From NCBI RefSeq assembly GCF_004346165.1, contig NZ_SLZZ01000013.1, positions 1 through 64,000 of the forward strand: a stretch of 64,000 nt of DNA, written 5' to 3'. Shown piece after piece: positions 24,447 through 32,892 of this stretch (positions within the stretch are counted from its first letter, which is position 1; every line of letters begins with the position of its first letter). A model generated the notes under the pieces. That model worked only from the letters and a program-made list of their open reading frames with translations, had not been told where the DNA came from and did not search any database. Source of the DNA: Muricomes intestini (GTDB lineage Bacteria > Bacillota > Clostridia > Lachnospirales > Lachnospiraceae). The translations under genes were made by a program, and so were the position numbers.

Positions 24447-24520
24447 TGATGTAGGGGTCAAAAGGTCATGCTTTTCCATACAAGCATGAAACGCATGGCC
24501 TTTTGACCCTGGTATCATCA
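24447..24520. repeat. Full-length member of the GGGTCAAAAGG palindrome family
   Basis: Nearly complete palindrome: TGATGTAGGGGTCAAAAGG at one end and CCTTTTGACCCTGGTATCA at the other, with ATGC/GCAT inner arms. It matches 7178-7251, 7325-7363, 8614-8652 and the half copy at 37625. No coding sequence is present. Confidence 0.78.
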
Positions 24521-24584
24521 AATGTACTGTGACCGGCTGAATCACAACTATTTGAGGCAGTGAACTAACACTAGATATTGTTTT

Positions 24585-24614
24585 TTATAAAAGATTTCCT
24601 ATAGTCAGGAAATC
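24585..24614 (-). terminator. Terminator overlapping the ferritin-VIT gene end
   Basis: GATTTCC and GGAAATC pair around an 8-base loop and are followed by TTTTAT on the minus strand. The first arm overlaps the TGA stop. Confidence 0.6.
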
Positions 24615-25473
24615 ACAGATCGATCCCCAGCACATTTTTCACAACAAGCCCAATGACAAATGTAATCACTGAGACGCCCAGGCTTATTGCGGACATCAGG
24701 AGGAAATTTTTCTTGAAGGCCCTTCCCTTCGCAATTGATATATAGAAGTTAAATGCCGCAATGATAGCAATAGCGATTACCAGAGTGATTACCAGTGCTG
24801 CAATATAGCTTCCCTGAGGCATAACCAAATATGGAATAATCAGCAGAGCAACTGTTATCAGATACGCAAACCCGGTATAAACAGACGACTTCACAGCATT
24901 TTTCTGACTTTGCTCCCGGGAGGAAAGGTAACCGGAGGCTGCCATGGACAGTGTGGCTGAGACACCGGTAATCATTCCTGCCATTGCAATCACATGTGTA
25001 TTCTGCATTGCCAGAGTGTACCCTGCAAGTGCACCTGTCAACTCCACCAAAGCATCGTTCATACCCAAAACAATATCGCCAATGTACTGAAGCCGTTCCT
25101 CATCCAGCATATCCAGCAGCTCCTGTTCATGCTTCTCCTCATCTTCCAATATCTGTGGGAGTTCCGGTATCTCTGAGAGTTCCCTCTCATAGACGGCGAT
25201 CCCCTTATCTTCACCCTTTTCAAGGAACTTTATAACAAAAGTATACCCCAAAATACGCACTAATAATGAAAAAAAGAAGATATAGAAACGATTTGGTTTC
25301 ACATTTACGCCTGAATACTTTCCAAAGGTCCTGGCATGCTTCCACTCATCTTTAGACATGGCCAACAGTGTTTCCTTTTCTTTCTGGTTTTTTGTCATTT
25401 CAGCTATTTTCTGATACAATGCAGCTCCCTGCACCTCATTTTTTTGAAGTTTTTTAAAATTATTTGCTGTCAA
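24613..25473 (-). CDS. Ferritin-like/VIT1 fusion, probable iron or manganese exporter (MbfA type)
   Basis: Protein of 286 residues. The N-terminal half (about 1-130) is a rubrerythrin-like helical domain with Glu and EWKHA/DEEKHEQ metal-ligand patterns. The C-terminal half is a VIT1/CCC1 domain with four to five membrane helices and the GMNDALVELTGALAG motif. MbfA-type fusions bind ferrous iron in the cytoplasmic domain and export it. The start is TTG at 25473, ten bases after GGAG; an ATG between is out of frame. No regulator or Fur-like site was recognised. Confidence 0.85.
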   Translation of the reverse strand: MTANNFKKLQKNEVQGAALYQKIAEMTKNQKEKETLLAMSKDEWKHARTFGKYSGVNVKPNRFYIFFFSLLVRILGYTFVIKFLEKGEDKGIAVYERELSEIPELPQILEDEEKHEQELLDMLDEERLQYIGDIVLGMNDALVELTGALAGYTLAMQNTHVIAMAGMITGVSATLSMAASGYLSSREQSQKNAVKSSVYTGFAYLITVALLIIPYLVMPQGSYIAALVITLVIAIAIIAAFNFYISIAKGRAFKKNFLLMSAISLGVSVITFVIGLVVKNVLGIDL

Positions 25474-25625
25474 AAATGATCATCTCCCAACTTGTCAGTC
25501 TTCATTTCCTAAAGATTACTTCTATATTATACATGCCTCCAAATTATAGTGCAACACTATGAAAACAATCACATATATTTTCTGTACCAGTTCAGCCATC
25601 AGCTCGATTCCACCCCAAGGGTACC

Positions 25626-25774
25626 GTCCTTGTTAAACAACCACACTACGGTTGCTAACCAAGGACATGTGCTGCGCTTCATCTCGCTGTGGCAGAGCGC
25701 CATATGAATTTTCGGCAGCATATGCATACGAAAGCAAGCTTTCTCCTGCCTACGCTGTCGAAAATTCGCATGGC
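25626..25774. repeat. Pair of long inverted repeats
   Basis: Two palindromes fill this gap: GTCCTTG...CAAGGAC with inner TTA/TAA (25626-25666) and GCCATATGAATTTTCGGCAGC facing GCTGTCGAAAATTCGCATGGC (25699-25774). No coding sequence, tRNA or recognisable insertion sequence is present in 25474-25795. Confidence 0.72.
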
Positions 25775-25795
25775 TAAACTGTTACCATTTTCTTT

Positions 25796-25844
25796 TACAA
25801 AAAAGGAGTATATACCGGACTTATATTCTCGGCATATACTCCTT
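25796..25844 (-). terminator. Terminator of the ROK1-dehydrogenase operon
   Basis: AAGGAGTATAT (minus strand, 25844-25834) pairs with ATATACTCCTT (25813-25803), followed by six T. It ends the transcript of the genes at 25864-28042. Confidence 0.85.
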
Positions 25845-25863
25845 GAGGATTTTCTTTTTTCTA

Positions 25864-26883
25864 CTATGATACTTGTATCATGACCTTTCCGCTTTTGCGG
25901 TACTCTGGTTTTACGAACACATCTGCAATATCATCAAGAGGTACTACATTTGTAATTATACTTTCCACATCAATCTTTCCGGAGGCAAGTACCTGAATTG
26001 CTCTTCCAAAGGTATACGGATTGATGAATGAAGATGTAATGTGCAGTTCCTTCCTGAAGATATCATCAGGTTTAATGGAAAATCCTTCTTCAGGTGAAGA
26101 CAAGCCGAAATACATAATCGTTGCGCCCTTTCCTGCAAACCGGACTGCATCCTCCTGGGTATGTATATTCCCAACACACTCTATCACTACATTTACATTC
26201 TCGCAATTTGCTGCAAGAAACTTCTCCACATCTTCCTCAAGAGGATTCACTGTTAAGTCAGCTCCCAGCGTCAATGCAAGAGTCCGCTTCTCCTCGACCG
26301 GCTCCGAAAGAATCACTTTGGAAGCCCCCGCATTCTTTGCAAGTTGAAGCATAATAACGCCAATGGGGCCGCCGCCCATCACAAGAACAGTATCTCCCGG
26401 CTTGATCTGGCACAGGTCAATTCCATGAATGCAGCAGGACATCGGCTCTGCCATTGCCGCTGCTTTATAACTCAAATCATCGGGTACCTTATAAACTTGT
26501 TTCTCCCTCATAATCACATATTCTGCAAAGCCGCCGTCAACTGTGGTGCCGACACCTATATTGTCGGTACAAAACTGCTGCATGGCATTTTTGCAGAAGT
26601 AGCACTCGCCGCACATGTCATTGGGATCCCCGCTTACTTTATCTCCTACTTTGAATTTCTTAACCTGACTTCCGACCTCCGCCACAATACCTGAGAATTC
26701 ATGTCCTGGTATCAGCGGGGGATTTACTGCAAAAGCTCCCGGATCGCCATTATATATATGTACATCTGTCCCACAGATACCGCAATACTTTACTTTAATT
26801 TTGACCTCATTACTCTCAAGCGCCCTCTCCGGAACCTCTTCTACCCTCAGATCATGACGTCCGTGATATACTGCTGCCTTCAT
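25864..26883 (-). CDS. Zinc-dependent sugar alcohol dehydrogenase (MDR family)
   Basis: NAD(P)-dependent medium-chain dehydrogenase of 339 residues. Catalytic zinc ligands are Cys37 and His61-Glu62 (GHE); structural zinc ligands are Cys91, Cys94, Cys97 and Cys105. The nucleotide fold has VMGGGPIG. Similarity is to sorbitol, threonine and galactitol dehydrogenases; the substrate is not fixed by sequence. GGAGGG precedes the ATG. It follows the ROK1 repressor by 22 bases and probably shares its promoter. Confidence 0.85.
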   Translation of the reverse strand: MKAAVYHGRHDLRVEEVPERALESNEVKIKVKYCGICGTDVHIYNGDPGAFAVNPPLIPGHEFSGIVAEVGSQVKKFKVGDKVSGDPNDMCGECYFCKNAMQQFCTDNIGVGTTVDGGFAEYVIMREKQVYKVPDDLSYKAAAMAEPMSCCIHGIDLCQIKPGDTVLVMGGGPIGVIMLQLAKNAGASKVILSEPVEEKRTLALTLGADLTVNPLEEDVEKFLAANCENVNVVIECVGNIHTQEDAVRFAGKGATIMYFGLSSPEEGFSIKPDDIFRKELHITSSFINPYTFGRAIQVLASGKIDVESIITNVVPLDDIADVFVKPEYRKSGKVMIQVS

Positions 26884-26905
26884 AACCTTATCCCTCCAAT
26901 ACTTG

Positions 26906-28042
26906 TTAAATACTGTTCAGAAAATTATCAATAAAGAAAATAGCTGCCCCAGCTGCTGTTGCCTCTATCTTGTATCTGCACTGCATGAGATAATCCTTTG
27001 CACAATCGTCAAAAGGATTATGTGCATCCACACGTGCACACAATTCATCCATATAATCCCCGATGTAAGCTCCCACATACCCGCCGACTATAATGACGCC
27101 GTCGAAAAGTATCCGCATGTTGTGGACAGCCACTGCAAGGTTATCCAGATATTCGTCCCACAATGCTTCTGCCGTTTTGTCCCCAGCCTTAAGCAGGACA
27201 AAAAATTCTTCCAGATTACCATCCGTGTACTGATCCAGGATACTAGCCCGGCATACAGTATCAAAACATCCGTATCTGCCGCAATAACACCTTTCACCGC
27301 CCTTGGGTACCACCACCATGTGACCGATCTCTCCGCCCTTTTGCGTATCGCCCTCATAGATAGACTGGTTAATAATAATGGAGCCTCCCACACTGTTGCT
27401 TAAGCTGATATAAAATCCGTTTTTAACTCTGTGGTCACTCCATGTCTCCGCATACCCTGCCGCATAAGAATCATGTACAAGGCGGTTGTGATACGGAATG
27501 TATTCAGCAATTTCTGCCCTGGTCTTTCCGGTAAAATCCAGTGTCATACCATAGAGGACAGACTCTCCGTCATCCGAAACCAGTCCGGGAACTGCAATTC
27601 CTACCCCAAGGAGATTCTCATCAGAAATCTCGGCCTGTCTCTTTACCTCTTTCACAACCATACCAATTTTTTTCAGATATTCGTCATCATCCAGAGCAAA
27701 CTGACTTTGTTGCTTTACAATCCCTGTTACATTTCCTGACAAATCCACTGCTACGGCATTTATATGATGTGCCGTAATATAAACGCCGATTGCCATTTTC
27801 GCCTCTTTTATGTAGGTATAGGCAGTTGCGTTTCGACCGCCTGTATTTTTAATTTTGCGGGATGTATCAATAAGATTCTGTTTTTTCAGATAATCCAAAT
27901 TTTGAGTAACTGTCGGAAGACTCAGCTGCAAAGCTACCACAATGTCCTGCTTCGACACTGAAGTATTTGTCCGGACATATTGATATATCATCTGCCGGTT
28001 CTTCAGCTTAATCTCGCTGGGGCTTATTTTTTCTCTGCTCAT
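26906..28042 (-). CDS. ROK-family transcriptional regulator 1
   Basis: Sugar-responsive repressor of the NagC/XylR type (378 residues). The N-terminal winged helix-turn-helix (about 15-65) contains SVSKQDIVVALQLSLPTVTQ. The ROK domain follows, with the zinc motif CYCGRYGC and GIAVPGLV. A helix-turn-helix plus full ROK domain distinguishes it from sugar kinases. AGGTGA precedes the ATG. A strong promoter and a palindromic repeat lie in its leader. It probably controls itself, the dehydrogenase after it and the ABC operon upstream (inference). Confidence 0.88.
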   Translation of the reverse strand: MSREKISPSEIKLKNRQMIYQYVRTNTSVSKQDIVVALQLSLPTVTQNLDYLKKQNLIDTSRKIKNTGGRNATAYTYIKEAKMAIGVYITAHHINAVAVDLSGNVTGIVKQQSQFALDDDEYLKKIGMVVKEVKRQAEISDENLLGVGIAVPGLVSDDGESVLYGMTLDFTGKTRAEIAEYIPYHNRLVHDSYAAGYAETWSDHRVKNGFYISLSNSVGGSIIINQSIYEGDTQKGGEIGHMVVVPKGGERCYCGRYGCFDTVCRASILDQYTDGNLEEFFVLLKAGDKTAEALWDEYLDNLAVAVHNMRILFDGVIIVGGYVGAYIGDYMDELCARVDAHNPFDDCAKDYLMQCRYKIEATAAGAAIFFIDNFLNSI

Positions 28043-28081
28043 TTTGTCACCTATTTTTCGTAATAATTATTTTCCCCTTTT

Positions 28082-28215
28082 AGTCAAAGACCCCGCAGCA
28101 AGCTGGCGGGACATCAGACTTACAGCGCAGCAAGCTGCGGGGTATTTGACCCTCACGGCAGTCGCCAAATGGAAATGCAAGCATTTCCGCTTGGCTTGTT
28201 GCCCGCGGAAATAAA
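28082..28215. repeat. Second copy of the composite palindromic repeat, in the ROK1 leader
   Basis: Diverged copy of the element at 4618-4719, in the same orientation. It shares AGTCAAAGACC, GCAGCAAGCTGCGGGGTATTTGA, CGGCAGTCGCCAAATGGAAA and the GCATTTCC half. It carries an extra block of about 35 bases that duplicates the GCAGCAAGCTG palindrome. It lies between the ROK1 promoter and start codon, so it is transcribed. Confidence 0.82.
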
Positions 28216-28227
28216 GTACTCAAAATT

Positions 28228-28256
28228 ATAGTAATATCAAGTTGGTTTACTGTCAA
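28228..28256 (-). promoter_or_regulatory. Promoter of ROK regulator 1
   Basis: TTGACA (28256-28251), a 17-base spacer and TACTAT (28233-28228) on the minus strand. Partly matching TTTACTT and AGTAAACC half-sites surround the -35 box and could be an autorepression operator. Confidence 0.7.
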
Positions 28257-28305
28257 CCTATTTAAGTAAAACTCGCCAAAAGACCATGAAAATCATACTT
28301 TAACT

Positions 28306-29253
28306 TTATGTGGTCTGTCTCTTTTTCTGGATACAGTCAAACCCTACCGCAAATGCAAGTACAAGTCCTTTTACAACCAATTGTACATAGGAACTTACAT
28401 TCATCAGCACCATGCCGTTTGTCAGTGCACCAATAATCAATACACCGGCAACTACATTGGACAGCTTACCATAACCTCCTGTTACAGACACTCCGCCCAG
28501 AACTACGCAGGTGATAACGTCGAATTCATACCCGTCGCCGGCAGTTGCCTGAGCCGAATTTGTCCGGGACAGCATTACGACACCTGCAAGACCTGCAAAC
28601 AGGCCTGACAGTGAATACACCAGATATTTCACGCGTCCCACGCGGATTCCGGATAGCTTTGCAGCTTCTTCATTTCCGCCCACCGCATAAAAGTAGCGGC
28701 CGAAATATGTTTTATTCAATATGAAACTGCCAAGTGCAAAGCAGATAACCATAATAATAACCGGAACAGGTATCGGTCCTATATAGCCCTGGCCGATAAT
28801 TTTAAAATCCACTGTGAATCCATTGATAGGGGTACCGCCGCTTATGATGTATGCAAGCCCTTTAAAAATGGTCTGTGTCGCAAAGGTTGCAATCAGAGCC
28901 GGCATTCCCACTGTGGATACCATGAAGCCATTTAAGGCCCCGATCAGGGTGGCGAGAACCAGTGACAAAAGGATGGCCACATACATGTTCATCCCGCTGT
29001 GGACCATAAAATAGGCACAGATAATATTTACAAAGGTAATGATGGAACCTGTTGCCAAATCAATTCCACCTAGCAAAATTACAAATGTCATACCGATGGA
29101 AGCGATCCCGTACATAGATACCTGGCGTACCATGGTAATAATGTTATTCGGCGTAATAAATCTGGTGTTTGCAATAGTAAATGCAACAAACAAAAATATG
29201 AACACAACCCAGATTGCTTTGTCTTTTAACTGATATACTACTTTCTCTTTCAT
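28306..29253 (-). CDS. Sugar ABC transporter permease 1 (RbsC family)
   Basis: Integral membrane permease of 315 residues with about eight to ten helices. Family segments are GMTFVILLGGIDLATGS and the late VVLGGVSVTGGYGK loop. It is encoded five bases after the ATPase, with GGAGGG before the ATG. Together with 29259-30764 and 30840-31871 it completes a ribose-type importer. Confidence 0.92.
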   Translation of the reverse strand: MKEKVVYQLKDKAIWVVFIFLFVAFTIANTRFITPNNIITMVRQVSMYGIASIGMTFVILLGGIDLATGSIITFVNIICAYFMVHSGMNMYVAILLSLVLATLIGALNGFMVSTVGMPALIATFATQTIFKGLAYIISGGTPINGFTVDFKIIGQGYIGPIPVPVIIMVICFALGSFILNKTYFGRYFYAVGGNEEAAKLSGIRVGRVKYLVYSLSGLFAGLAGVVMLSRTNSAQATAGDGYEFDVITCVVLGGVSVTGGYGKLSNVVAGVLIIGALTNGMVLMNVSSYVQLVVKGLVLAFAVGFDCIQKKRQTT

Positions 29254-29258
29254 ACTGA

Positions 29259-30764
29259 CTAACCCTCCTTGCCTGCTGCTGATGCAAATGCCATAATTTT
29301 ATCCTGCTCGAATTCACTCTTATCTAGTTCTCCTGTTACGCGGCCCTCCGCCAGCACAACAATTCTGTCAGACATTCCCATCAATTCCTCCATCTCAGAA
29401 GAAATCAGCAGAATCGTTTTTCCTTCTTCTTCTATGAGATGGTTCATCAGCTTATAAATTTCGTATTTTGCTCCCACATCAATACCTCTGGTCGGTTCAT
29501 CAAAGATAACCAGCTCTGAATTTGCCGCCAGCCACCTTGCCAGAATTACTTTCTGCTGATTCCCCCCGCTCAAATTCTTTACCAGCTGCTCCAATGTGGG
29601 TGTCTTAATTGCCAGCTCATCCTTATATTTATTGGCAATTTTTTTCTCCTTTTTTGCGTCAATCACACTCAAGGTAGAATTTCTCTCATATACCGCCATA
29701 TTGATATTGTTTTTTATGGAAACTCCAAGCATAGCTCCGTGACGTTTTCTGTCCTCCGGCACCAGTGCAATTCCTAAATCTATTGCATCCCGGGGGCTCT
29801 TCGGATTGATTTCCTTTCCGTCAAGAATCATTTTGCCGGATTTCTTCCTGGCAGCCCCAAAGACCAGATGTGCCAGTTCCGTGCGTCCGGCTCCTACCAG
29901 TCCTCCGAGTCCGAGGATTTCACCTTTATGAACTTGCAGATTGATATCCTCATCACCGTTTCCACAGACATCCTGTAATTCCAGGACTATTTCATCCTTA
30001 TTGATACAATCCTTTCTGGGAGGGTAGGTCTCTGTCAGCTCACGGCCTACCATCAGATGAATCAGCTCTTCTACATGGCTCTCTTTGGTAGCCAGTGTTT
30101 TCACATATTCGCCGTCACGTAAGACCACAATCCGGTCGGACAGGCGGTATATTTCTTCCAGTCTATGTGAGATGTATATAATAGAAATACCTTCTTCTCT
30201 CAAACGCTCTACTACCTCAAACATACTTTCCACTTCTGCGCTGGTCAGAGGTGCAGACGGTTCATCCATAATTAATATTTTTGCATCCTGCTGAATCGCC
30301 TTTGCAATTTCAACCATCTGCTGGTAGCCTACTGTGAGATTCTTCATCAGCGACTTAGGGTTAATTTTAATATGCAGGCGCTCGAATGCTTTTGCCGCTT
30401 CTTTTTCCATTGCTGCCTTATCAATAATGAAGCCCTTTTTGATAGGTCTTCCCAGAAACAGATTTTCTGCGGCAGATAATTCTGCTACATTATTAAATTC
30501 CTGGTAAATAATAGCGATTCCATTTTCTGCTGCCAGCTGGGGCGTCATGCTCGTATGCTCACTTCCATTTACCACAATCTTGCCGGAGGTGGGGATGACC
30601 GCTCCGGAACATGTTTTTATCAATGTTGACTTTCCGGCACCATTTTCACCAATCAATGCCAGAATCTCACCCTTTTTCAGCTCAAGGGAAACATCTTTCA
30701 GTGCAACGACACCCGGGTATTCTTTTCTTATATGCTGTAGCTGTAATACATATTCTTCACTCAT
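29259..30764 (-). CDS. Sugar ABC transporter ATP-binding protein 1 (RbsA family)
   Basis: Two-domain ATPase of 501 residues. Domain 1 has Walker A GENGAGKST, signature near VGYQQMVEIAKA and Walker B LIMDEPSAPL. Domain 2 has the usual degenerate Walker A GLVGAGRTEL and an intact LSGGNQQKV signature. This asymmetry is normal for RbsA. It follows the binding-protein gene by 75 bases, a gap holding a strong GC hairpin. It energises uptake through the adjacent permease. Confidence 0.93.
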   Translation of the reverse strand: MSEEYVLQLQHIRKEYPGVVALKDVSLELKKGEILALIGENGAGKSTLIKTCSGAVIPTSGKIVVNGSEHTSMTPQLAAENGIAIIYQEFNNVAELSAAENLFLGRPIKKGFIIDKAAMEKEAAKAFERLHIKINPKSLMKNLTVGYQQMVEIAKAIQQDAKILIMDEPSAPLTSAEVESMFEVVERLREEGISIIYISHRLEEIYRLSDRIVVLRDGEYVKTLATKESHVEELIHLMVGRELTETYPPRKDCINKDEIVLELQDVCGNGDEDINLQVHKGEILGLGGLVGAGRTELAHLVFGAARKKSGKMILDGKEINPKSPRDAIDLGIALVPEDRKRHGAMLGVSIKNNINMAVYERNSTLSVIDAKKEKKIANKYKDELAIKTPTLEQLVKNLSGGNQQKVILARWLAANSELVIFDEPTRGIDVGAKYEIYKLMNHLIEEEGKTILLISSEMEELMGMSDRIVVLAEGRVTGELDKSEFEQDKIMAFASAAGKEG

Positions 30765-30784
30765 AATATGCCCCCGTTATTGGC

Positions 30785-30809
30785 AGGAGGCGGCCAAAAA
30801 CCGCCTCCT
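30785..30809 (-). other. Intercistronic hairpin between binding protein and ATPase genes
   Basis: Perfect 9 bp stem AGGAGGCGG/CCGCCTCCT around a 7-base loop with no T tract. Such hairpins commonly protect the binding-protein mRNA and lower downstream expression. A comparable hairpin sits at the same place in the second transporter operon (45611-45646). Confidence 0.7.
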
Positions 30810-30839
30810 AAAACTATGTTTCATTAATAAATCTTTTTC

Positions 30840-31871
30840 TTATTCGTAATCTGCAAGATATTCATCTACATTGTCTGCATTAATTACTATGAAAGGTCTA
30901 AATATATTATGGTCATCGCCTTCAAACTTTTCTCCTGATAAAACTTTTTCATACATTTCCACACAAGCTTTTGCTGTTCTAGTGTTGGAGCCTTCAAATC
31001 CTACTGTTGTATTGGAAGCTTCATTACCGGCTTTGATTGCTCTCATCTGCTGCTCTGTAGCATCACCGGAGAAGATGCCGCAGTCTTCCGGAATACTGTT
31101 GTTGTACTTTGTCAGAAGTGCCTGATTTGCTCCGATATCGGAACCTGCACCGATTGTTACAAATACTTTACAGTCCGGATGTGCCTGAAGTACTGTCTCA
31201 ACATTTGTCTGTGCATCATTTGCCTCAAGGCCTTCAATCTGGGCAACTACTTCATATTTGCCTTCTGCAGCCTTTAAACCTTCCAGGATACCATTTTCTC
31301 TTTCCAGTAAGATTGGTGTCTGGGGATACCCGATTACACATACTTCCGCTTTCTTGTCTGCTGAGTAATGCTCATTGATAAAATCTGCTGCAGGTCCTGC
31401 AATTGTCTTACCAAGCTCTGTGTTGTCAAGAACCCAGTTTACAGTTGTGTTCTCCATCTTGTCATCCCAGCACATTACCTTAATGCCTGCATCAAGAGCT
31501 TCCTTGCATACATCCTCGACTGCACTTGGATCGGAAGGATGAACCATGATCATATCCACACCTGCTGTAATAAAGTTTTCAATCTGACTGATCTGTGTAG
31601 CAGAATTGTCTTTACAGTCAACAAGTGTATACTCCCAGCCCTTCTCTTTTAGCATCTTTTCAACTTCGCCAAACACACCTGCCCAGTAGTCATTCTCCAG
31701 AGACTGAATTGTAATACCGAGTTTATACTTGCCGTCACCTTTGTCGGCAGTATCTTCAGTTTTCTTGTCGGAACCGGAATCCTCCTTCACAGGTGACTTA
31801 GTCGTACATCCTGCCAGCATAGACAGGCTCAGTACTGCAATTGTTAGCACCGCTATAATTCTTTTTTTCAT
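30840..31871 (-). CDS. Sugar ABC transporter substrate-binding lipoprotein 1
   Basis: Receptor of 343 residues (Peripla_BP_4). The signal peptide ends in lipobox SMLAGC with Cys22. The start at 31871 is chosen because GGAGG is 8 bases upstream; an ATG two codons earlier is almost on the ribosome site. The mature domain starts with KLGITIQSLENDYW and contains DMIMVHPSDPSAVEDV. The ligand is probably a sugar or polyol oxidised by the nearby dehydrogenases (inference). Confidence 0.91.
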   Translation of the reverse strand: MKKRIIAVLTIAVLSLSMLAGCTTKSPVKEDSGSDKKTEDTADKGDGKYKLGITIQSLENDYWAGVFGEVEKMLKEKGWEYTLVDCKDNSATQISQIENFITAGVDMIMVHPSDPSAVEDVCKEALDAGIKVMCWDDKMENTTVNWVLDNTELGKTIAGPAADFINEHYSADKKAEVCVIGYPQTPILLERENGILEGLKAAEGKYEVVAQIEGLEANDAQTNVETVLQAHPDCKVFVTIGAGSDIGANQALLTKYNNSIPEDCGIFSGDATEQQMRAIKAGNEASNTTVGFEGSNTRTAKACVEMYEKVLSGEKFEGDDHNIFRPFIVINADNVDEYLADYE

Positions 31872-31925
31872 AAACATTTCCTCCTTTTGGAATGATTTAT
31901 TTTTTACACTTTCGTGTGTAAAAAC

Positions 31926-32702
31926 TTAAAAGCTTGTAAACGCACCGTCCACCACAATATCGGAGCCTGTAGTGAAACTGCTTGTATCACCTGCCAGATA
32001 TACACAAACAGACTGCAGCTCTTCCGGCTTTCCGAGTCTGCCCATCGGCGCCATCGCATTCCACTGTTCAATCAACGGAACAAGATGCGGTGCATTGTTA
32101 ATCAGCTCGGTGCCTATATATCCAGGGCTGATACAATTTACACGGACACCTTTCTTTGCCCACTCTACTGCAAGTGATTTCGTCAGCATGATAACACCTG
32201 CTTTTGAGGCATTGTACGCACACTGGGGCTGAGGCACATTGACAATGTGGCCTGACATGGATGCTGTGTTAATGATAGATCCGCCTCCATGATTCAGCAT
32301 GTATTTTCCTGCAGCAGTAGCGGTAAGAAAAACGCCTGTCAGGTTAATATCTATTACCTTTTTCCAGTGTTCAAAGGTCATCTCGTCTGCCGGTTCATTG
32401 ATGCAGATCCCTGCATTACAGAATGCTGCTTCTAGTCCGCCCAGTTCAGAAACTACCTTTTCAACCATTGCGTCTACCTGCTCAGGTTCTGTCACGTCGG
32501 TCTTAACTGCTATTACCTTGCGCCCGGTCTTGTCGGCAAGTTCTTTTGCTGTCTTCTCTGCCTCGTCAATATCTACATCTACAATAGCCAGATCTGCTCC
32601 TGCTTCAGCAAATGCGGTCGCCACACTTTTACCTATTCCACGGGCACCTCCTGTCACAAAAATATGCTTTCCATCCAATCTCATTTTTTCAATAATACCC
32701 AC
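31926..32702 (-). CDS. Short-chain dehydrogenase/reductase
   Basis: Classical SDR of 258 residues. TGGARGIG binds NAD(P), NAG is conserved, and the catalytic set is Ser in TASMSG with Tyr and Lys in YNASK. It is probably a polyol or sugar-acid dehydrogenase acting on what the next-encoded ABC transporter imports. It begins with GTG at 32702, nine bases after AAGGAG; an internal ATG at 32684 lacks a ribosome site. It is the first gene after a promoter with a palindromic operator. Confidence 0.88.
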   Translation of the reverse strand: MGIIEKMRLDGKHIFVTGGARGIGKSVATAFAEAGADLAIVDVDIDEAEKTAKELADKTGRKVIAVKTDVTEPEQVDAMVEKVVSELGGLEAAFCNAGICINEPADEMTFEHWKKVIDINLTGVFLTATAAGKYMLNHGGGSIINTASMSGHIVNVPQPQCAYNASKAGVIMLTKSLAVEWAKKGVRVNCISPGYIGTELINNAPHLVPLIEQWNAMAPMGRLGKPEELQSVCVYLAGDTSSFTTGSDIVVDGAFTSF

Positions 32703-32777
32703 TGCTTTTCGCTCCTTCCGTTCAAGACATAACCCGCCGTCAGGTTCGTTACGCTTTTAACAAGTAATTTAGTAAAA

Positions 32778-32832
32778 CAATTTTATAAAATTGATTTTAA
32801 ATATATTATAGTTGTTCTTCGAGATTGTGCAA
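32778..32832 (-). promoter_or_regulatory. Promoter and perfect palindromic operator of the SDR-ABC operon
   Basis: TTGCAC (32832-32827), a 16-base spacer and TATAAT (32810-32805), followed by the perfect 16 bp palindrome CAATTTTATAAAATTG (32793-32778) near the start of transcription. A ROK repressor from the adjacent genes is the obvious candidate to bind it (inference). Confidence 0.72.
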
Positions 32833-32892
32833 TATGTAAAATTACCCAAATATTGCTCTCTCTTTTTGTGTATATTAGCCAAGTCCCATGTC

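Noticed and set aside
25474-25795. Small RNA or tRNA gene between the ferritin-VIT gene and the dehydrogenase
   Set aside because: Only two long inverted repeats and a terminator are visible; no cloverleaf, and no promoter of note.
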